The notes: generated by a model not told the origin, from the sequence alone. A stretch of DNA of 64,000 nt from Eulemur rufifrons (GCF_041146395.1 NC_090996.1:27118738-27182737); one strand, 5' to 3'. Positions 1-11,379 are shown, numbered from the stretch's first letter. A program made the numbers and translations.

Positions 1-492
1 GAGTGTGGGAGCATGCACCGTTAATACATAAAAGAAGGTAGAAATTGGATGGTGGATGCCTACTTGTTTGCACATTCATAAGATACCTGTGGAATGATAT
101 CCAAGGAACTGTAACAGAGAGGTTACCTAGGGGACTGACAGTTAAGAACAGAAAGGACTTAATTTTTACTCGATATCCTTTTATTGCATCTGGTTTTTTT
201 TTAATCATTTGCATTATTGCTTATCATAGTTAACAAGATAGATATATAAATAGATAAGTGAAAATTTAAAGGTAATTTGACACACTGTATGCATTTAATA
301 ATACACTACAAATTAATTAAATGAAAGAATTGCTGATTGACCACGTCACCCACTGCACAAAGGTCAGCGTGCACATAGGCAAGTGAATCTGGAAATATCT
401 GTTTGCCTCTGAGGAAGGAGAGTAGATGAACTTGCTGCCTATCTGAATATGCCTCTGGGTTGTCCCCGCAGCCGGTTAGTCATTCCTACCGC
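1..492. other. Noncoding stretch, no gene recognised
   Basis: AT-rich single-copy-looking sequence. Positions about 80-190 faintly resemble the 3' end of an old L1-type element, but the match is too weak to call. The short open frame at 45-233 has no domain and no coding character. Confidence 0.45.
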
Positions 493-592
493 GAACATTA
501 ACTGAGAACGTACAATGGTCCAGCACTGAGAAGGCCACTGTGCTGCAGAGATGAACGGGACACGGCTGACTGGCCTGGATCTCACAATTAGT
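493..592 (-). mobile_element. L2 LINE 3'-end fragment
   Basis: Reads as the reverse complement of an L2 3' end: an 'attaactgagaacgta' start (the 'tattgagcacctac' position), then 'cagcactgagaaggccactg', 'cagagatgaacgggacac' and 'ggatctcacaattag', in the order expected for L2. Diverged. Confidence 0.6.
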
Positions 593-1107
593 GATTTTGT
601 TATGAGTATGCTAAAACATTTTTAGTCGATATAAGTATTAAAGTGCAACCTTGAGGCCCAGAGAAAGGCAAGAGCTATGCCTCTACTAACTCAGAGATCG
701 GGCTCCACCCCCAACATGTCCCACCCATGCCAGGGCCTGCCCCCAGACCCCCTTCCTCCCTGGGGAGGACCAGCTCACTCCTCTAGAGCAGTGGGCAGGG
801 AGCGCGGCTGGGAGAACTCTGGCTCGGTGTATTAGGAAGAGTAACCTGGAGTGTTCCTCTCACAGGGTGATCGTACCTGGTGTTTCCTGGAGGGAAGACT
901 TTTAAAAACTGGTAAGCACGATGGCAAGAACTGAAATAACCATTATCATATTATTTAACATCTTAATTGTATATATTGCTGCTGGGGAAGAAGCAAATGT
1001 GGCTTGTGGGTGTTCGGGAGGTTGTTTTCAGGATCACTGGGTTGCAAAGACGTTCTGAGATGATTCACTGAGTTACTGAAAATAAGGCACGGAGAGGAGA
1101 GAAACAA
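593..1107. other. Noncoding stretch, no gene or repeat recognised
   Basis: Single-copy-looking DNA. The part at about 690-860 is GC-richer (C-rich runs, 'gcgcggctggg') than its surroundings but has too few CpGs to be a CpG island. Confidence 0.4.
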
Positions 1108-1185
1108 AAATAATAACAACAGCTACCTGTATATGGAACACTTAGTATGTATCGGGTATTGCAACCAGATCACTTTTGTCACTAC
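1108..1185 (-). mobile_element. MIR SINE fragment
   Basis: The motif series 'aataataacaacagcta', 'ggaacacttagtatgtat' and 'cgggtattgc' follows the reverse-complemented MIR 3' region. Only this part of the SINE remains. Confidence 0.55.
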
Positions 1186-1329
1186 CGCAATACATCAGGG
1201 ACAGGGACAAAACCTAATATCAGACATTCATTCTCTTTCCTGGGACTTTGAATTTTGAATGAAAGGATACAAGGACAATGGCAGCCACGGAGGTTTGTTT
1301 ATTCTAATGTTGGCACCTAAGTGAGACCA

Positions 1330-1785
1330 TTGTGATAGTTTTATGGGTCAACCTGACTGTACCCAGGGTGCCCTGCTATTTAATCAAACATTATTCTTGG
1401 TGTGTCTATGAAGGTGCTTCTAGATAACAGTAACAACTGAATGGGTAGACGAGGTAAGGCAGATTGCCCTCCCTACTGTGGGTGGGCCCAAATGGTGGGG
1501 GGGGAGAAGACAAAATAAGAGAGAATTTTCTCTCTTTGCTTGACTGTTTCTGGGCTGGGACATCTGTCTCTTCCTGCACTTGTACGGTAACTTACATCAC
1601 CAGCTCTCTTGGTCTTACGGACTCAGACGAGAACTATATCACCAGTTCTCCAGGTCTCCAGCTTGCAGACGGCAGATCGTGGAACTTCGCAGTCACCATA
1701 ATTTCATGAACCGATTTCTATAATATATATAAATATAAACATATCCTATCGGTTCTGTTTCTCTGGAGAACCCTGACTAATATAG
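1330..1785 (+). mobile_element. LTR-like interspersed repeat (family not assigned)
   Basis: A recognisable primate/eutherian repeat: it opens 'tgtgatagttttatgggtca', contains 'gcagattgccctcccta' and 'gtgggtgggccc', two partial internal repeats of 'tatatcaccagttctcc' type, and ends 'tggagaaccctgactaata'. The TG start, the near-CA end and a possible short flanking duplication around 'gccat' suggest an LTR. I cannot name the subfamily. The 81-codon open frame inside it (1464-1709) is not evidence of a gene. Confidence 0.6.
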
Positions 1786-1975
1786 CCATCAAGAGGTCTG
1801 TGCTACCAAGGCCTTTGGGAGATGCCTAGATACTTTGTACGCTCTGCTCCCTACCATCCTAGAAGCTACTCTTTATTTTTCTAATTAATTCCTTCTGCTT
1901 TAGCAATTTGGAGTCAGATTCTGTTGCTTGTAACCAAAGAACATCAGCTGATAATGCAACCCTAGTAGATGGGTA

Positions 1976-2120
1976 AATACTGTTCCTCTTTAAAGGTTAA
2001 AAAAGCCCTATGATTCATAGAGATGAAATTCCTTAACTAATATCACACAGCTAGTGAGTAGTAGAGCCAAGATTTGGCCCCATCTGCCTAAATCTATAGC
2101 TTCTGCTATTTCCCCTTTTT
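1976..2120 (-). mobile_element. MIR SINE
   Basis: Reverse-complement MIR core: 'atagagatgaaattcctta' (the 'acagatgaggaaact' position), 'atcacacagctagtgagtag', 'agagccaagatttggcccc', then a pyrimidine-rich end. Confidence 0.65.
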
Positions 2121-2519
2121 TCTTCAGTGTTGACAATAGAAAGTGACAGAATAGATCATGGAAACTGGGCTGGGATCCTGGAGGTAGCTCTTCACCAACT
2201 CTCGAGCTACAGAAACTCCCAGAGCCAGCTACCCGGCTCAGTCCAGAGCAAGGAAGACACTAAGAAATCAGAGATTCAGAGACCAAAGGGGGATCAATTC
2301 TGATTCAGAGCCAAGTGTCACACTTGTGAACTCCCACTCAAACACCAGGGGTTCTGCCACTTAAGGAACACGGGAGATAGAATACAGCAGTTGGCTCAAC
2401 TCTGGTGCAGACCTTGTGACAGGACATTGCATCTGACTCCTGGTCATGAGACCAGTTACGGTATTGCATTTCCAAAACGGTGTTTGGTGTCGATGGAATG
2501 ATAATAAGGAGAACCAGCT
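2121..2519. other. Noncoding stretch, nothing recognised
   Basis: No repeat, gene or RNA signal seen. Contains scattered CAG/CTC-rich single-copy sequence only. Confidence 0.4.
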
Positions 2520-2695
2520 TTTATTGAACATTTATTTTGTGCTAGGCACTGTCTGACATGTTTTCCATAGTTTGTCTTAATTGTCATGTCAATATCAACA
2601 TTATCACCCCCACTTTAGAAAGAAGAAAGAAAGTAAAATAACTTCATTAAGGCCTCTGAGCTGGGATTTGACCTAAACAACCTGACTCTTAAGCA
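2520..2695 (-). mobile_element. MIR SINE
   Basis: Reverse-complement MIR: 'tttattttgtgctaggcact' start, 'cccccactttagaaagaa', 'gagctgggatttgacctaa', and 'cctgactcttaag' at the far end. Confidence 0.75.
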
Positions 2696-3540
2696 AACAG
2701 GGCAAGAAGATCCTGGAACTCTGAGATGATTCATCTATCAGGAAACCCTGCCTGGACACCTGCTTCTCACACTTATGGTCCGGGGCCACTGTCCGACTGG
2801 CAGCATCTTAGGTTGTATTGGCTGGGTGAAATCTCCCAGAACCGTGATAACACAGAAGTTGAACAACCTGCAGGCCAAGTTTGATCCAGAGGGAGAAGAT
2901 TTCGTGAAGATTTTATAGCTCCAACATGACAATAATGTCTCAAGTTTCCCCCGCCCCCACCCAATTGTGCCCCTTCTCTAAACACCACTCTTTGCACCCA
3001 CCCACATCACTAGGATGGGATGCAGGATGCAGGATGCGGGCGTGGGTGACAGACGCTCATCTGCAGAGGTAGCTGTTGCTATTTCCTTATTCTTTGACCT
3101 GAGATATTCTATCCCAGCCCTTGACATTTCAAATAGGCCTTGAGTAACCTCCTTGGCACCCCTGCTAAACTTCATAACTCATACAATCTGGGTTTTGCAT
3201 GTAAAAAAGAAGAAAACAGACATTCCCCACCTACCCACCTCTAGCCTTTTTTTTCAGAGGGCTCTAAATGGCCCTGAGCCTGGAGCCATATCCAGCTAGC
3301 TGAATTAACTGCTAAGAGAGGAAAGCATGGGAAGCCATTATGCAGATGTCTGGCTACTCGGGGCTTTTTTGGCTCCAGGGGCCTTAGCAGTATTAGGGAA
3401 AGGCTGTAGATCTGAAGTTCAATCTGTGCTCATTTGCAATTATCTTTTCCTATTAGATCACCATGTGATCATTACTATTATTCTTCAACACCGGCTGATT
3501 TGCTGATCTGGTTGGCTGAACTCACTTAAGGCACTTAGCT
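2696..3540. other. Noncoding stretch with a minor 7-bp tandem
   Basis: No gene recognised. A short ggatgca-type tandem of about three units lies at 3015-3037. Three overlapping minus-strand open frames between 2738 and 3175 share no domain and are treated as chance. Confidence 0.4.
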
Positions 3541-3640
3541 ACATTGAAGTCATTCCCATATCTATAAAATGAGGATAATATACTATGTAGCTGGCAATAT
3601 TGTTAGAAGAATTAAAGAACAGAACATGTGTAATGCATTT
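3541..3640 (+). mobile_element. Possible MIR SINE remnant
   Basis: The segment 'tctataaaatgaggataat' followed by a tract resembling 'gttagaagaattaaag' matches the MIR 'ctgtaaaatggggataat...gaggattaaatga' core, but the 5' part is unrecognisable. Confidence 0.5.
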
Positions 3641-3709
3641 AATATCATTACGAAGACGTATACAATATGGAGACATGTACAATATATAATCACAATTCTA
3701 TTAGGTTGT

Positions 3710-3890
3710 TTAGCAAGTGTTTGTTGAGCACCTATTCGATGTCAGGTATTAAGTACTTTACAAGTATTTTATTTAATTATCACAAATCCCTGGCTATAAT
3801 TCCTATTATTATCCCCATTTCACAGCTAGAGAATTCCAAAAGGTTAAGTACTTTGCTCAAGAGTCACATTAGCTATTAATTGATGGGAGA
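3710..3890 (-). mobile_element. MIR SINE
   Basis: Reverse-complement MIR, well preserved: 'ttgttgagcacctattcgat', 'ttattatccccatttcacag', 'ggttaagtactttgctcaag', 'gtcacattagctatta'. Confidence 0.8.
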
Positions 3891-4329
3891 TTATTGTAAC
3901 TGTGATTTTTATTGTTAGTTTTGTTATACAGAGCTCAACTCTCTAACAATGCATAAATCCCACCTATCTATTGCACACACATCCATACAAAAACGTACCC
4001 AGAGATTCTCAGACAGACATACCTAGAAACACACAAAGAAATACACATATTATGCAGTACATAGACTCATTAAATTATAGACTTTCCCTTCCCCTTCTAC
4101 AATCAGAATGTCCTTCTTTATACTATTCCTTTCAGTGCTCGACTAATATGATGGATTCATGCAGGTAGGATGCTAATAATGGCTTTATTGCAATACCTTC
4201 CCAAGGGTAGCTGCATTTTAACAGATGAATTCTAGACACCGCAATGCAAAAGCTGCCAGAATTATTTGCTCTTAGAGGAATTACAAGACCTATGGTAGGA
4301 AGACAAAAGAGAGAGAATCCTAGAGAAAA
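3891..4329. other. Noncoding stretch, nothing recognised
   Basis: AC-rich single-copy-looking DNA with imperfect acacaca/acata stretches at about 3970-4060. No gene signal. Confidence 0.4.
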
Positions 4330-4458
4330 ATCATTCATTCATTCAGTGGCATGTTATTGATCACCAGCTATGTGTCATACACTGCCAAGACTCTGGAGAG
4401 AAATCTGTAATGAGAGAGACACGATCCTTGACCTCACAGATATTAGAGTCTGCTGGTG
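4330..4458 (-). mobile_element. L2 LINE 3' end
   Basis: Reverse complement of an L2 3' end: 'cattcattcattcagtggc', 'cagctatgtgtcatacactg', then 'gatccttgacctcacagata' and 'ttagagtctgctgg' matching the 'tccctgccctcatggagc...attctag' stretch. Confidence 0.75.
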
Positions 4459-4571
4459 TTACAGTGGTTCTTGACACAGCCTCTTAAGGCCACCTATAGA
4501 TGGATGGAGCTGGTCACAATATGGGGCTTGTGGTTCCATTTAGAATCTTCATGATAGATTCCCAGAATCCT

Positions 4572-4785
4572 GGAGCTCTGTTGTCCAATATGACAACCAC
4601 TAGCTACATGAGCTATTTGCATTTGAATTTAAGTTTATTAGAATTAAATAAAGTAAAAAATTCGGTCCTTTAGTAGCACTAGCTACATTTCAAGTCTCAA
4701 TACCTCCATCTGGTTAATGGTTACTATGTTGGGTGATACAATGTTTCCAGTATAGCAGAAAGCTTCATTGAACAGCACCAGATTA
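4572..4785. mobile_element. hAT-type DNA transposon (MER-like, nonautonomous)
   Basis: Imperfect terminal inverted symmetry: 'gttgtccaatatgacaacca' at the left and 'ttcattgaacagca' at the right, with an internal 'gcactagctacatttcaagt'. This arrangement is that of a common small mammalian hAT element whose ends read 'gctgtccaat...attggacagc'. Subfamily not named. Confidence 0.6.
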
Positions 4786-5119
4786 GCAAATCAAAGAATG
4801 AAGATAGCTTAGAGATATTCGAATTCTACCCTCCTCATTGTAGAAATGGTGAACTGGAGGCCCAGAGAGGGGTGGCCACAGACTGAATCCATAGTTAGTC
4901 CAACTGTAAGTAGAAGCTTTTTCAGCGCCTTTGCCGAATAACACCCCTGCCCCCAACCTGTCCCACCCAGCTTGTCAGCCACCCTTCACGAGCAACAGGT
5001 AAGGAGTCAGTAACTTCAGATTTGACATTGCTCTGCATGTTCCAGGGGCAAGATTTGGTCTTTAGAAGAAGCCACTGTCCAGCAGAGACCCTGCTATCTC
5101 TATGGGAGGTTGTGTGCAT

Positions 5120-5385
5120 CAATAACTACAGCAGCAATAACAAAAACAAAAACAAGAACAGCTGCTTCCCTTTCTGCGTGGCTCCTGGTACAGTCCTAAG
5201 CACTGGTCATGCGTTATTTCTTGTAAGTCTGCCCAGCAACCCAAAGCATTTAGTAGTATTAATAAAGATGAGGAAACCAAGGCAGAGAAAGATGAGATAA
5301 GGTGCCTGAGATCACTCAGCTATAAAGGGAGAAACCTGAATTGGAACCTGGGTCTCTTGACCTCTGAGCCTGTTGCTGTTTTGTC
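5120..5385 (-). mobile_element. MIR SINE
   Basis: Reverse-complement MIR nearly over its full length: 'agtcctaagcactggtcat', 'aaagatgaggaaaccaaggc', 'tgcctgagatcactcagcta', 'gaattggaacctgggtctc', 'cctctgagcctg'. The A-rich 'aacaaaaacaaaaacaag' lies at its left border. Confidence 0.75.
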
Positions 5386-6164
5386 TGCCTTCTAACCTAA
5401 CATCTCATCTGAAAGCTTCATCTTAACAGGATAAGAAACAATTATAGTTGCAGATTTTCCTCTTTCTTGGCCTGGCTTCAAATTCAAATATCAAAACCAG
5501 TGTAAAACTAAAGTTTAAACAAGAACCATCCCCGCTGGAAAGCCACATGCATTCAATTCCTTGGCCTTGTTTTATTTTATTTTATTTTGTTAAGCAGCTC
5601 TGCGCACATCTCTGCACTCCAGCCCCTGGAAACCTTTCTGTGGGACCCAGAGGGACCAGGAAGGAGCCACAGCTCAGAGACCATCCCCAGTTCCCCTTCT
5701 GCAAACTCAGGACTGCATGTTGTGAATGGATACGAAGGATTAAATCAGATCCTGAGTAGCCCCCTGTGCCCCCCAACACGCACCCTCCTCCCAGGATGGC
5801 AGAGAGGGAAAAACAAAAAAGGCAGGAGGCTCCCTTGAAGTGGGCTCTTCCCGACCACAGCCTCAGCCGTGCCATTTCCAATCTGTGTCAGGCAAGGAAA
5901 AGAGTCAGCTTTATTCTTGTGTGATAAAGCGTTATCATCTCTTATTCATGTAGGGTTTACTTCACAGTGTCACTTTGACGACTAAAATATTTGTTTGAGA
6001 GTTCTTCTGAAGGGTCTCTCAGGGCAGGATCAATGCAGCTGGTTGGAGCGCTTTCTCGCCAAGCAGTTGAGTTTGTTTTGCAAAAATAAATGTGGTGAAA
6101 TGAGTCCGTGGGGACCCCCTGAATCCAAATGGGAGCATAAGACTGAGAAGGTACACTAGGATCC
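5386..6164. other. Noncoding stretch, nothing firm recognised
   Basis: Single-copy-looking sequence with a short ttttatttta pentamer run near 5568-5588. Overlapping open frames of 83-103 codons on both strands (5448-5881) cover each other and show no domain, so no gene is called. Confidence 0.4.
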
Positions 6165-6570
<406 letters not shown>

Positions 6571-6621
6571 GTTGTTGTTTTGCTTTTAGCAAAGATTGCC
6601 ATGATCCGAGTGTATTTCGTC

Positions 6622-6722
6622 ACTTTGCAAATATTAATCACCTTCTATGTACCAGTTACTATTCTAGGCCCTGAGAATCCAAGGATGACCTGGATAGACA
6701 GCCAGTTTCCCAGCACATTGAT
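6622..6722 (-). mobile_element. L2 LINE 3'-end fragment
   Basis: 'caccttctatgtaccagtta', 'ctattctaggccctgagaat' and 'caaggatgacctggatagac' match the reverse-complemented L2 terminus in order. Confidence 0.7.
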
Positions 6723-6726
6723 CCAG

Positions 6727-6948
6727 CATACTGGTTCTCAACTGGGGATAACATAGGCCCCCATTTAGAAATGCCTGGAGGCATTTTTGGTTTTCATAAC
6801 CATGAGGCCAGGAATTTGCTACTGGCACCTAGAAGTAGAGGCCAGAGATGTTCTTAAACATCCTACAATGCACAGGGCAGCCCCACACAACAAATAATTG
6901 AAAAAAAAAAAACATCCATAGTGCTGAAGTTGGAAAACCGGACCTATT
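6727..6948 (+). mobile_element. MER5-type hAT-Charlie DNA transposon
   Basis: MER5 landmarks in order: 'tggttctcaactggggata', 'tggaggcatttttggttttc', 'ttgctactggcacctagaag', 'aaacatcctacaatgcacag', 'ggcagccccacacaacaaat', 'tagtgctgaagttgg'. A short poly-A expansion sits at 6899-6912. Nonautonomous, no transposase. Confidence 0.9.
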
Positions 6949-6984
6949 AACTCATAAATTCATAAATGATATAGACCTTGTCAC

Positions 6985-7050
6985 CTTGCATGCAAATCAC
7001 AGATACTACCACAGTACCGGGCACAGAGTATGCAAATAGTAGATCAAATA
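6985..7050 (+). mobile_element. Possible L2/MIR 3'-end scrap
   Basis: 'acagtaccgggcacagagta' and 'aatagtagatcaaataaa' resemble the shared '...gcctggcacatagtaggtgctcaataaa' end. Very short. Confidence 0.45.
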
Positions 7051-7315
7051 AAATAAGGCATTTGTGAGTTGGCTTTTACAATTATCCATTTGTATACCAA
7101 TGTCAGATAGTAGGTATTTCAGAAAAACAATTTGAGTGCTTGAGGTTTTTTGCTTCCAAGAGGGAGCTCAAGAAAATCAAATGTGAGGCATTTCTGATTT
7201 TAGGGACTCCAGGTACTTCTGGAAAAAGGAAAGATTCATGAAGTTCTAAGTATCAGAAATTTTCTGTGACAGTCATAGCCTCCAAATTTGCCACATGAAG
7301 GGACAAACGGCAGCC

Positions 7316-7535
7316 AACATGGATTAAACACTCACTGCAAACATGGTGCAATGCATCATCTCATGCATTCGCCCAATAATCCTGGGAGGTGCGGCTATTG
7401 TGATGTCTATTTTACAGATGAAGGGATTGAAGGACAGAAGGATTAAGCCACTTGCCCAGAGTCACCCAGATAGTAGGCAGAGCCAGGCTGTGACAGAAGG
7501 CAGTGTAACCCCAAAGCCTGCACTCTTTGCCTAAA
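7316..7535 (-). mobile_element. MIR SINE
   Basis: Reverse-complement MIR, almost full length: 'tctattttacagatgaaggg', 'aagccacttgcccagagtca', 'gtaggcagagccaggctgtg', 'cctgcactctttgcc'. Confidence 0.8.
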
Positions 7536-8035
7536 TTTCTTCTTGAAGAGCTCCCCGCTGGGTGTGGTATTGGGGGACTACCAAGGAACCTCCCCAACTG
7601 GATCGTCTGTCCTGAAACGTGAACTTTGTGACACAAAAATTAGGAAAATTGATCAGAAAGGGTTGACACAGATCCCTTCAAGGAGATGGTTGAAGGCTAC
7701 CTGACATTTAGGCTCCTGATGTTGCCCTGGGTCGCACTGTCCTGTCCACTCTGCAAGCTACCCCTTTCCTCAACAAGCTTCCCTTCTGCTAAGGCAGGCT
7801 ATTGTTAGTTTCTGTTGTTTGTGACCAGATAATCTTGGTACGGAAAAGATCCAGGGAGCAGATTCTGACCTCTGGGGCTCTATTGGCCCATGGAGGCAGC
7901 TGGGGAGTCAGGAATGGGAAAGCTGTCATGTTTGAAGACGGAAGCTCAGAGGAGGGCTGGGGGAGAAGGGGCGAGAAGGCACCTTCAGGCCTCCTGCCTT
8001 AAGTGCGTGGAGAACAGGTGCCTTGCAGGTTACAG
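7536..8035. other. Noncoding stretch, nothing recognised
   Basis: Single-copy-looking sequence. The G-rich part at 7895-7985 produces overlapping open frames with no recognisable protein family. Confidence 0.4.
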
Positions 8036-8039
8036 GAGG

Positions 8040-8225
8040 TATGTGGGTTTGCATCAGGCTGCCTGGGTTTAAACTGTGGCTCTCTCTTGCTAACTATATA
8101 ACTTTGAACAAGTTATTTAATATCTCTGAACCGGTTTCCTTGACGGGGGTGTGTATTAATACCTGCTTTGTGGAGTTGATGGGAGGGCCAAATGAGCCAA
8201 CAGTGTGTCTCATCCCTTGTAAGGT
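8040..8225 (+). mobile_element. MIR SINE
   Basis: Plus-strand MIR: 'caggctgcctgggtttaaac', 'ttgctaactatataactttg', 'gaacaagttatttaatatct', with the later 'tgtattaatacctgctttg' core. Confidence 0.75.
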
Positions 8226-9039
8226 ACACGTTTTCCACATTTTATCATCTCTGAAATTGGAATGTGGCTTACAGTTGATGCTGTATTCTAGATTATTGGA
8301 TGGAGGGTTTTTATTTGTTTCTTAGCAGTGCCTACAATAAAAGTGTAAGTTATTGATGTTGCCTTAGATTCGGTGGTACAGTATGCCGGCAACACTGTAT
8401 AGGCTTAAAATATTAGGAATTACTGTTTCCATTTTTATTGCCCATGTGTAACACATGAGCACTCATTAAGTGTGGGCTCACAGAGTTTGAGTCTGACCTG
8501 GAGGTCACTGGGACCTGGCGAAGCACAGGAAGAGGTCACACCCTGAGCTTCCTTCTGGGGGAAAGAGGTCAACAGAAACCTACAAACAGAATCCCCTTGA
8601 CAAGAAGAAATGATGAAACTCTCCTTGCAATAAATCACTCTGGACAGGTTCTCTGTGGTTTCAGGAAACTTTTGCCATCCTGTTTCTTCTTTGCTCCACA
8701 GTTTGCAATACAAAGCCACTGACCCCTCCTCCCTCATGTCTCAGGCTACCAACAAGCCACCTGGACTCTGAGTGGCAAACTGCTCTGCTGGCCCTGTGAC
8801 AAATCCTTTCCAAACACCACCCGTCATCATCAGCTTGGCCACAAAATTGGGCATTTGAGGCTATCTTGGTTATTTTTATTGTTCTAATAGCAGCATCTAT
8901 CAGATTTTATTTTCCCTGACCTACAGATGCAATATTTAGTGGGCAGACAGTTCATCTTGGGCATTTTAATCAACATTCACTCATGTTAAACAGTTGACCA
9001 GGGAGAAGGTGAAGAGTGGGATGATTAATAAATCAAATG
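8226..9039. other. Noncoding single-copy stretch
   Basis: No repeat recognised. The part at 8820-9010 is AT-rich and even in texture, and could be slowly evolving noncoding DNA, but this cannot be shown from one sequence. Confidence 0.35.
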
Positions 9040-9170
9040 CTGGCATCTAATTGCCTGGGTTCATGTCTTTATTCCTAGATGTGTGACCTTCCTCCCTAGG
9101 AAAACTATCCAACTACTTTCAATTTCAGTGACCTCATCTGTAAAACGAGAAGGATAACAGCTAACTATGT
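9040..9170 (+). mobile_element. MIR SINE (plus member of a tail-to-tail pair)
   Basis: 'ttgcctgggttcatgtcttt', 'tagatgtgtgaccttcctcc', 'agtgacctcatctgtaaaac' follow the MIR core. It runs directly into a second MIR on the opposite strand. Confidence 0.7.
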
Positions 9171-9372
9171 TAGGTACCAGACACTACTCCATGCAGTCTA
9201 CATGCAATAATATATTTAATCCTCACAACCATCTTTGAGGTGGGTGTCCTATTAACATCCACATTTTACAAATGAGGGAAAAGATGCTTTTAGAGGTTAC
9301 ATAACTTGCCCAACTCCACAGCTAGACAGTGGCGGGCTGACCGTCTCCAGAGTTTATGCTCTTACCCACAAT
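9171..9372 (-). mobile_element. MIR SINE (minus member of a tail-to-tail pair)
   Basis: 'ggtaccagacactactccat', 'tttaatcctcacaaccatct', 'cacattttacaaatgaggga', 'aacttgcccaactccacagc' and 'gtttatgctcttaccca' give a nearly complete reverse-complement MIR. Confidence 0.8.
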
Positions 9373-9419
9373 TCTATGTTGTGTTCCAAACTTGACAGAA
9401 ATGCCTCCCTGATTGGAAG

Positions 9420-9500
9420 GACCATAGTCAAATGGAATGAGATAATGGATGTGAAGCACAGAGCTCAGTGCTAGGCTTTTTAAACATAGTAAAGGTTGGC
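9420..9500 (+). mobile_element. MIR SINE 3'-end scrap
   Basis: 'gaatgagataatggatgtga', 'agcacagagctcagtgctag' and 'catagtaaaggttggc' follow the MIR 3' end. Confidence 0.55.
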
Positions 9501-9529
9501 TACTGTAGGGACAACTTCCATTTACAAGC

Positions 9530-9617
9530 ACGTGTCATGTTCCACACATTATGTCATGTTCCTTAACATGCAATCTCTCTCCTGCTCACAATAACTCTAG
9601 GAAGTAGAAATTATTAT

Positions 9618-9625
<8 letters not shown>
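9530..9625 (-). mobile_element. MIR SINE fragment ending in a microsatellite
   Basis: 'ttccacacattatgtcatgt', 'ctcacaataactctaggaag' and 'tagaaattattattatt' follow reverse-complement MIR up to its ATT-rich segment, where a CA repeat takes over. Confidence 0.6.
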
Positions 9626-9656
<31 letters not shown>

Positions 9657-9661
9657 CACAC
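9622..9661. repeat. (CA)n microsatellite
   Basis: About 20 CA units with one CG interruption. Confidence 0.95.
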
Positions 9662-9839
9662 CCTTAAAGCCAAGGAGCAGGTAGGTTCAGGGTAATTCCT
9701 TCTTTACAAAGGTGTGCTAAAGGTGATTGGTCCCAGGGCACACGACTAATAAGTGGCCAGGTCTGCAGGTCGTATTTGACAAGGGTGCGTATACAGGAAA
9801 CAAAGCAAGGCTGTGTTGCTGCTGTGGACCACGGTGAGC

Positions 9840-10314
9840 AAGAATAAGGAGTTGTGGTAAGAACACTTAACATAAGATCAACCCTCTTAACAAATTTTTA
9901 AGTGCACAATACAGTATTGTTATCTGCAGGCACCATGTTGTACAGCTTATTCATCTTACATAGCTGAAACTTTATACCAATTAAACGACTGCTACCCATT
10001 TCCCTTCCTCCCAGCTCCTGGCAACAACCACCATTCTAGTCTCTGCTTTTATAAGTTTGACTATTATAGATTCCACCTATGAGTGTTTGCACTACAAAGA
10101 TTAAAGAAAGAAAAGACACGAGGAAACTTTTGAAGGTGATGTAATGGATAGTCTATTACCTTGATATCAGGTGACGGTTTCACAGCGGTAGGCATATGTG
10201 TCCAAACTCATCAAATTGCAGACATTAAATATGTGCAGGTTTTTTGTATATTTATTATACCTCAATAAAGCTGCTAAAAACAAAATGAATAAAAATTAAA
10301 GAATAAGGAGTTGT
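9840..10314 (+). mobile_element. L1MA-like LINE 3' end with inverted 5' segment and 16-bp target duplication
   Basis: Identical 16-bp copies of aagaataaggagttgt flank the insert (9840-9855 and 10299-10314). The right part (about 10095-10290) is a sense L1MA 3' end: 'aatggatagtctattacctt', 'catatgtgtccaaactcatc', 'tatacctcaataaagctgc', then an A-rich tail. The left part (about 9866-10085) is also L1 3' sequence but in the opposite orientation: 'taacaaatttttaagtgcac', 'tgctacccatttcccttcc', 'ctattatagattccac'. One insertion with two opposed parts inside a single target duplication is the signature of twin-primed L1 integration. Confidence 0.85.
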
Positions 10315-10590
10315 TCCCAGAGCAATGTTAACTGCCCTACAATTAATCCTAAGATGCAAGAGAAAGAAGGAAGGTTGGGCATCATCTAGTTCCAGGCTTC
10401 CCTTTGCAGGAGAAGACAAGAGACTGAAGATCTGCCTGTGGGATGCAGCCGGTTACTACCAGAGTGAAAGCAAAATCCCACGACCTCTGACTCCCAGCCA
10501 AACTTCCCTTTTTGATAACTGTCCAACACAGAGTACAGCAAACTGCATCAAAGGGCTTCCATTCAAGTCTTTTGATGTATAATTTATTTT

Positions 10591-11010
10591 GGCAAAGCTG
10601 TGCATGTTTGCTATAGAAAATTGGGAAAATACGGAAATGAAGAAAGTTATGACAAAAATAAAATGATCCTATTTCCCACCACCCAGAGAGCTGTAGATAA
10701 CTTGGCATGTTTCCTTTAGGCCTTTTCCTATGGGTAGCTTTTTGTTTGTTTTCTTTTTGGTTTTTACATACTTGTGAAATCTCTGTGTATACAATTTGTT
10801 ACCAGCCTTCCCACTTAAATTAGAAATATTTTCCATGCTATTATAGACTATTCATAAACAGTGTTTCCTTTTCAATACTGAAATGTAGCAGTTCCCTGTC
10901 CTATACCTACCCACCCACCCCCAACCTATTCATATCCCTTGGGAACCACTTTTAACCATTTGCATTTAAAGTTTTTATGTTACCTCCATATGGCTCAATA
11001 ATATGGGACT
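10591..11010 (-). mobile_element. Old L1 (L1ME/HAL1-like) 3' region
   Basis: 'gaaaattgggaaaatacgga', 'atttcccaccacccagagag', 'ccttttcctatgggtagctt' and 'tattttccatgctattatag' match the reverse-complemented 3' region of L1ME-type elements. Diverged, no open frame kept. Confidence 0.65.
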
Positions 11011-11379
11011 TCTAGATTTTTCTACTTCAGGAATTATCTGTTGATTTCCGGCAGTGATGGATGGGAATTGAGTTCATTTCTACCACCACCTCTGCACACA
11101 TTCTTCCTTCTGCCTCTTCTCCCAATAGTTATACCTTTATTTTTTCATTCCTTTCTTGGTTACCATTATAATTATAAATAACATAACTAAATCTCACTTT
11201 TCTGTTTTTACTAATTACACTGTTTTTTTAATTCAATGTTTTGTAAGATCCTCGCTGACACTTTTCAACTTCAGTTAATTATAGTTTTTATTTTAATTAG
11301 TCAGTTTTGATAGTGTTTTTATACTTTCTACTTAGTCCATAATTGAGACATTAATGCTTTCTCTATGACTTGATCCTAA
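11011..11379. other. AT-rich noncoding stretch
   Basis: Nothing recognised beyond AT-rich sequence with poly-T runs. It may be further decayed L1 sequence. Confidence 0.4.

Noticed and set aside
593..900. Possible CpG island or promoter near 690-860
   Set aside because: GC is raised but CpG dinucleotides are few and no promoter elements or downstream exon are visible.
9622..9661. Regularly spaced repeats suggesting a CRISPR-like array
   Set aside because: This and the other tandem repeats are plain microsatellites. No spacer-repeat organisation exists and the genome is mammalian.
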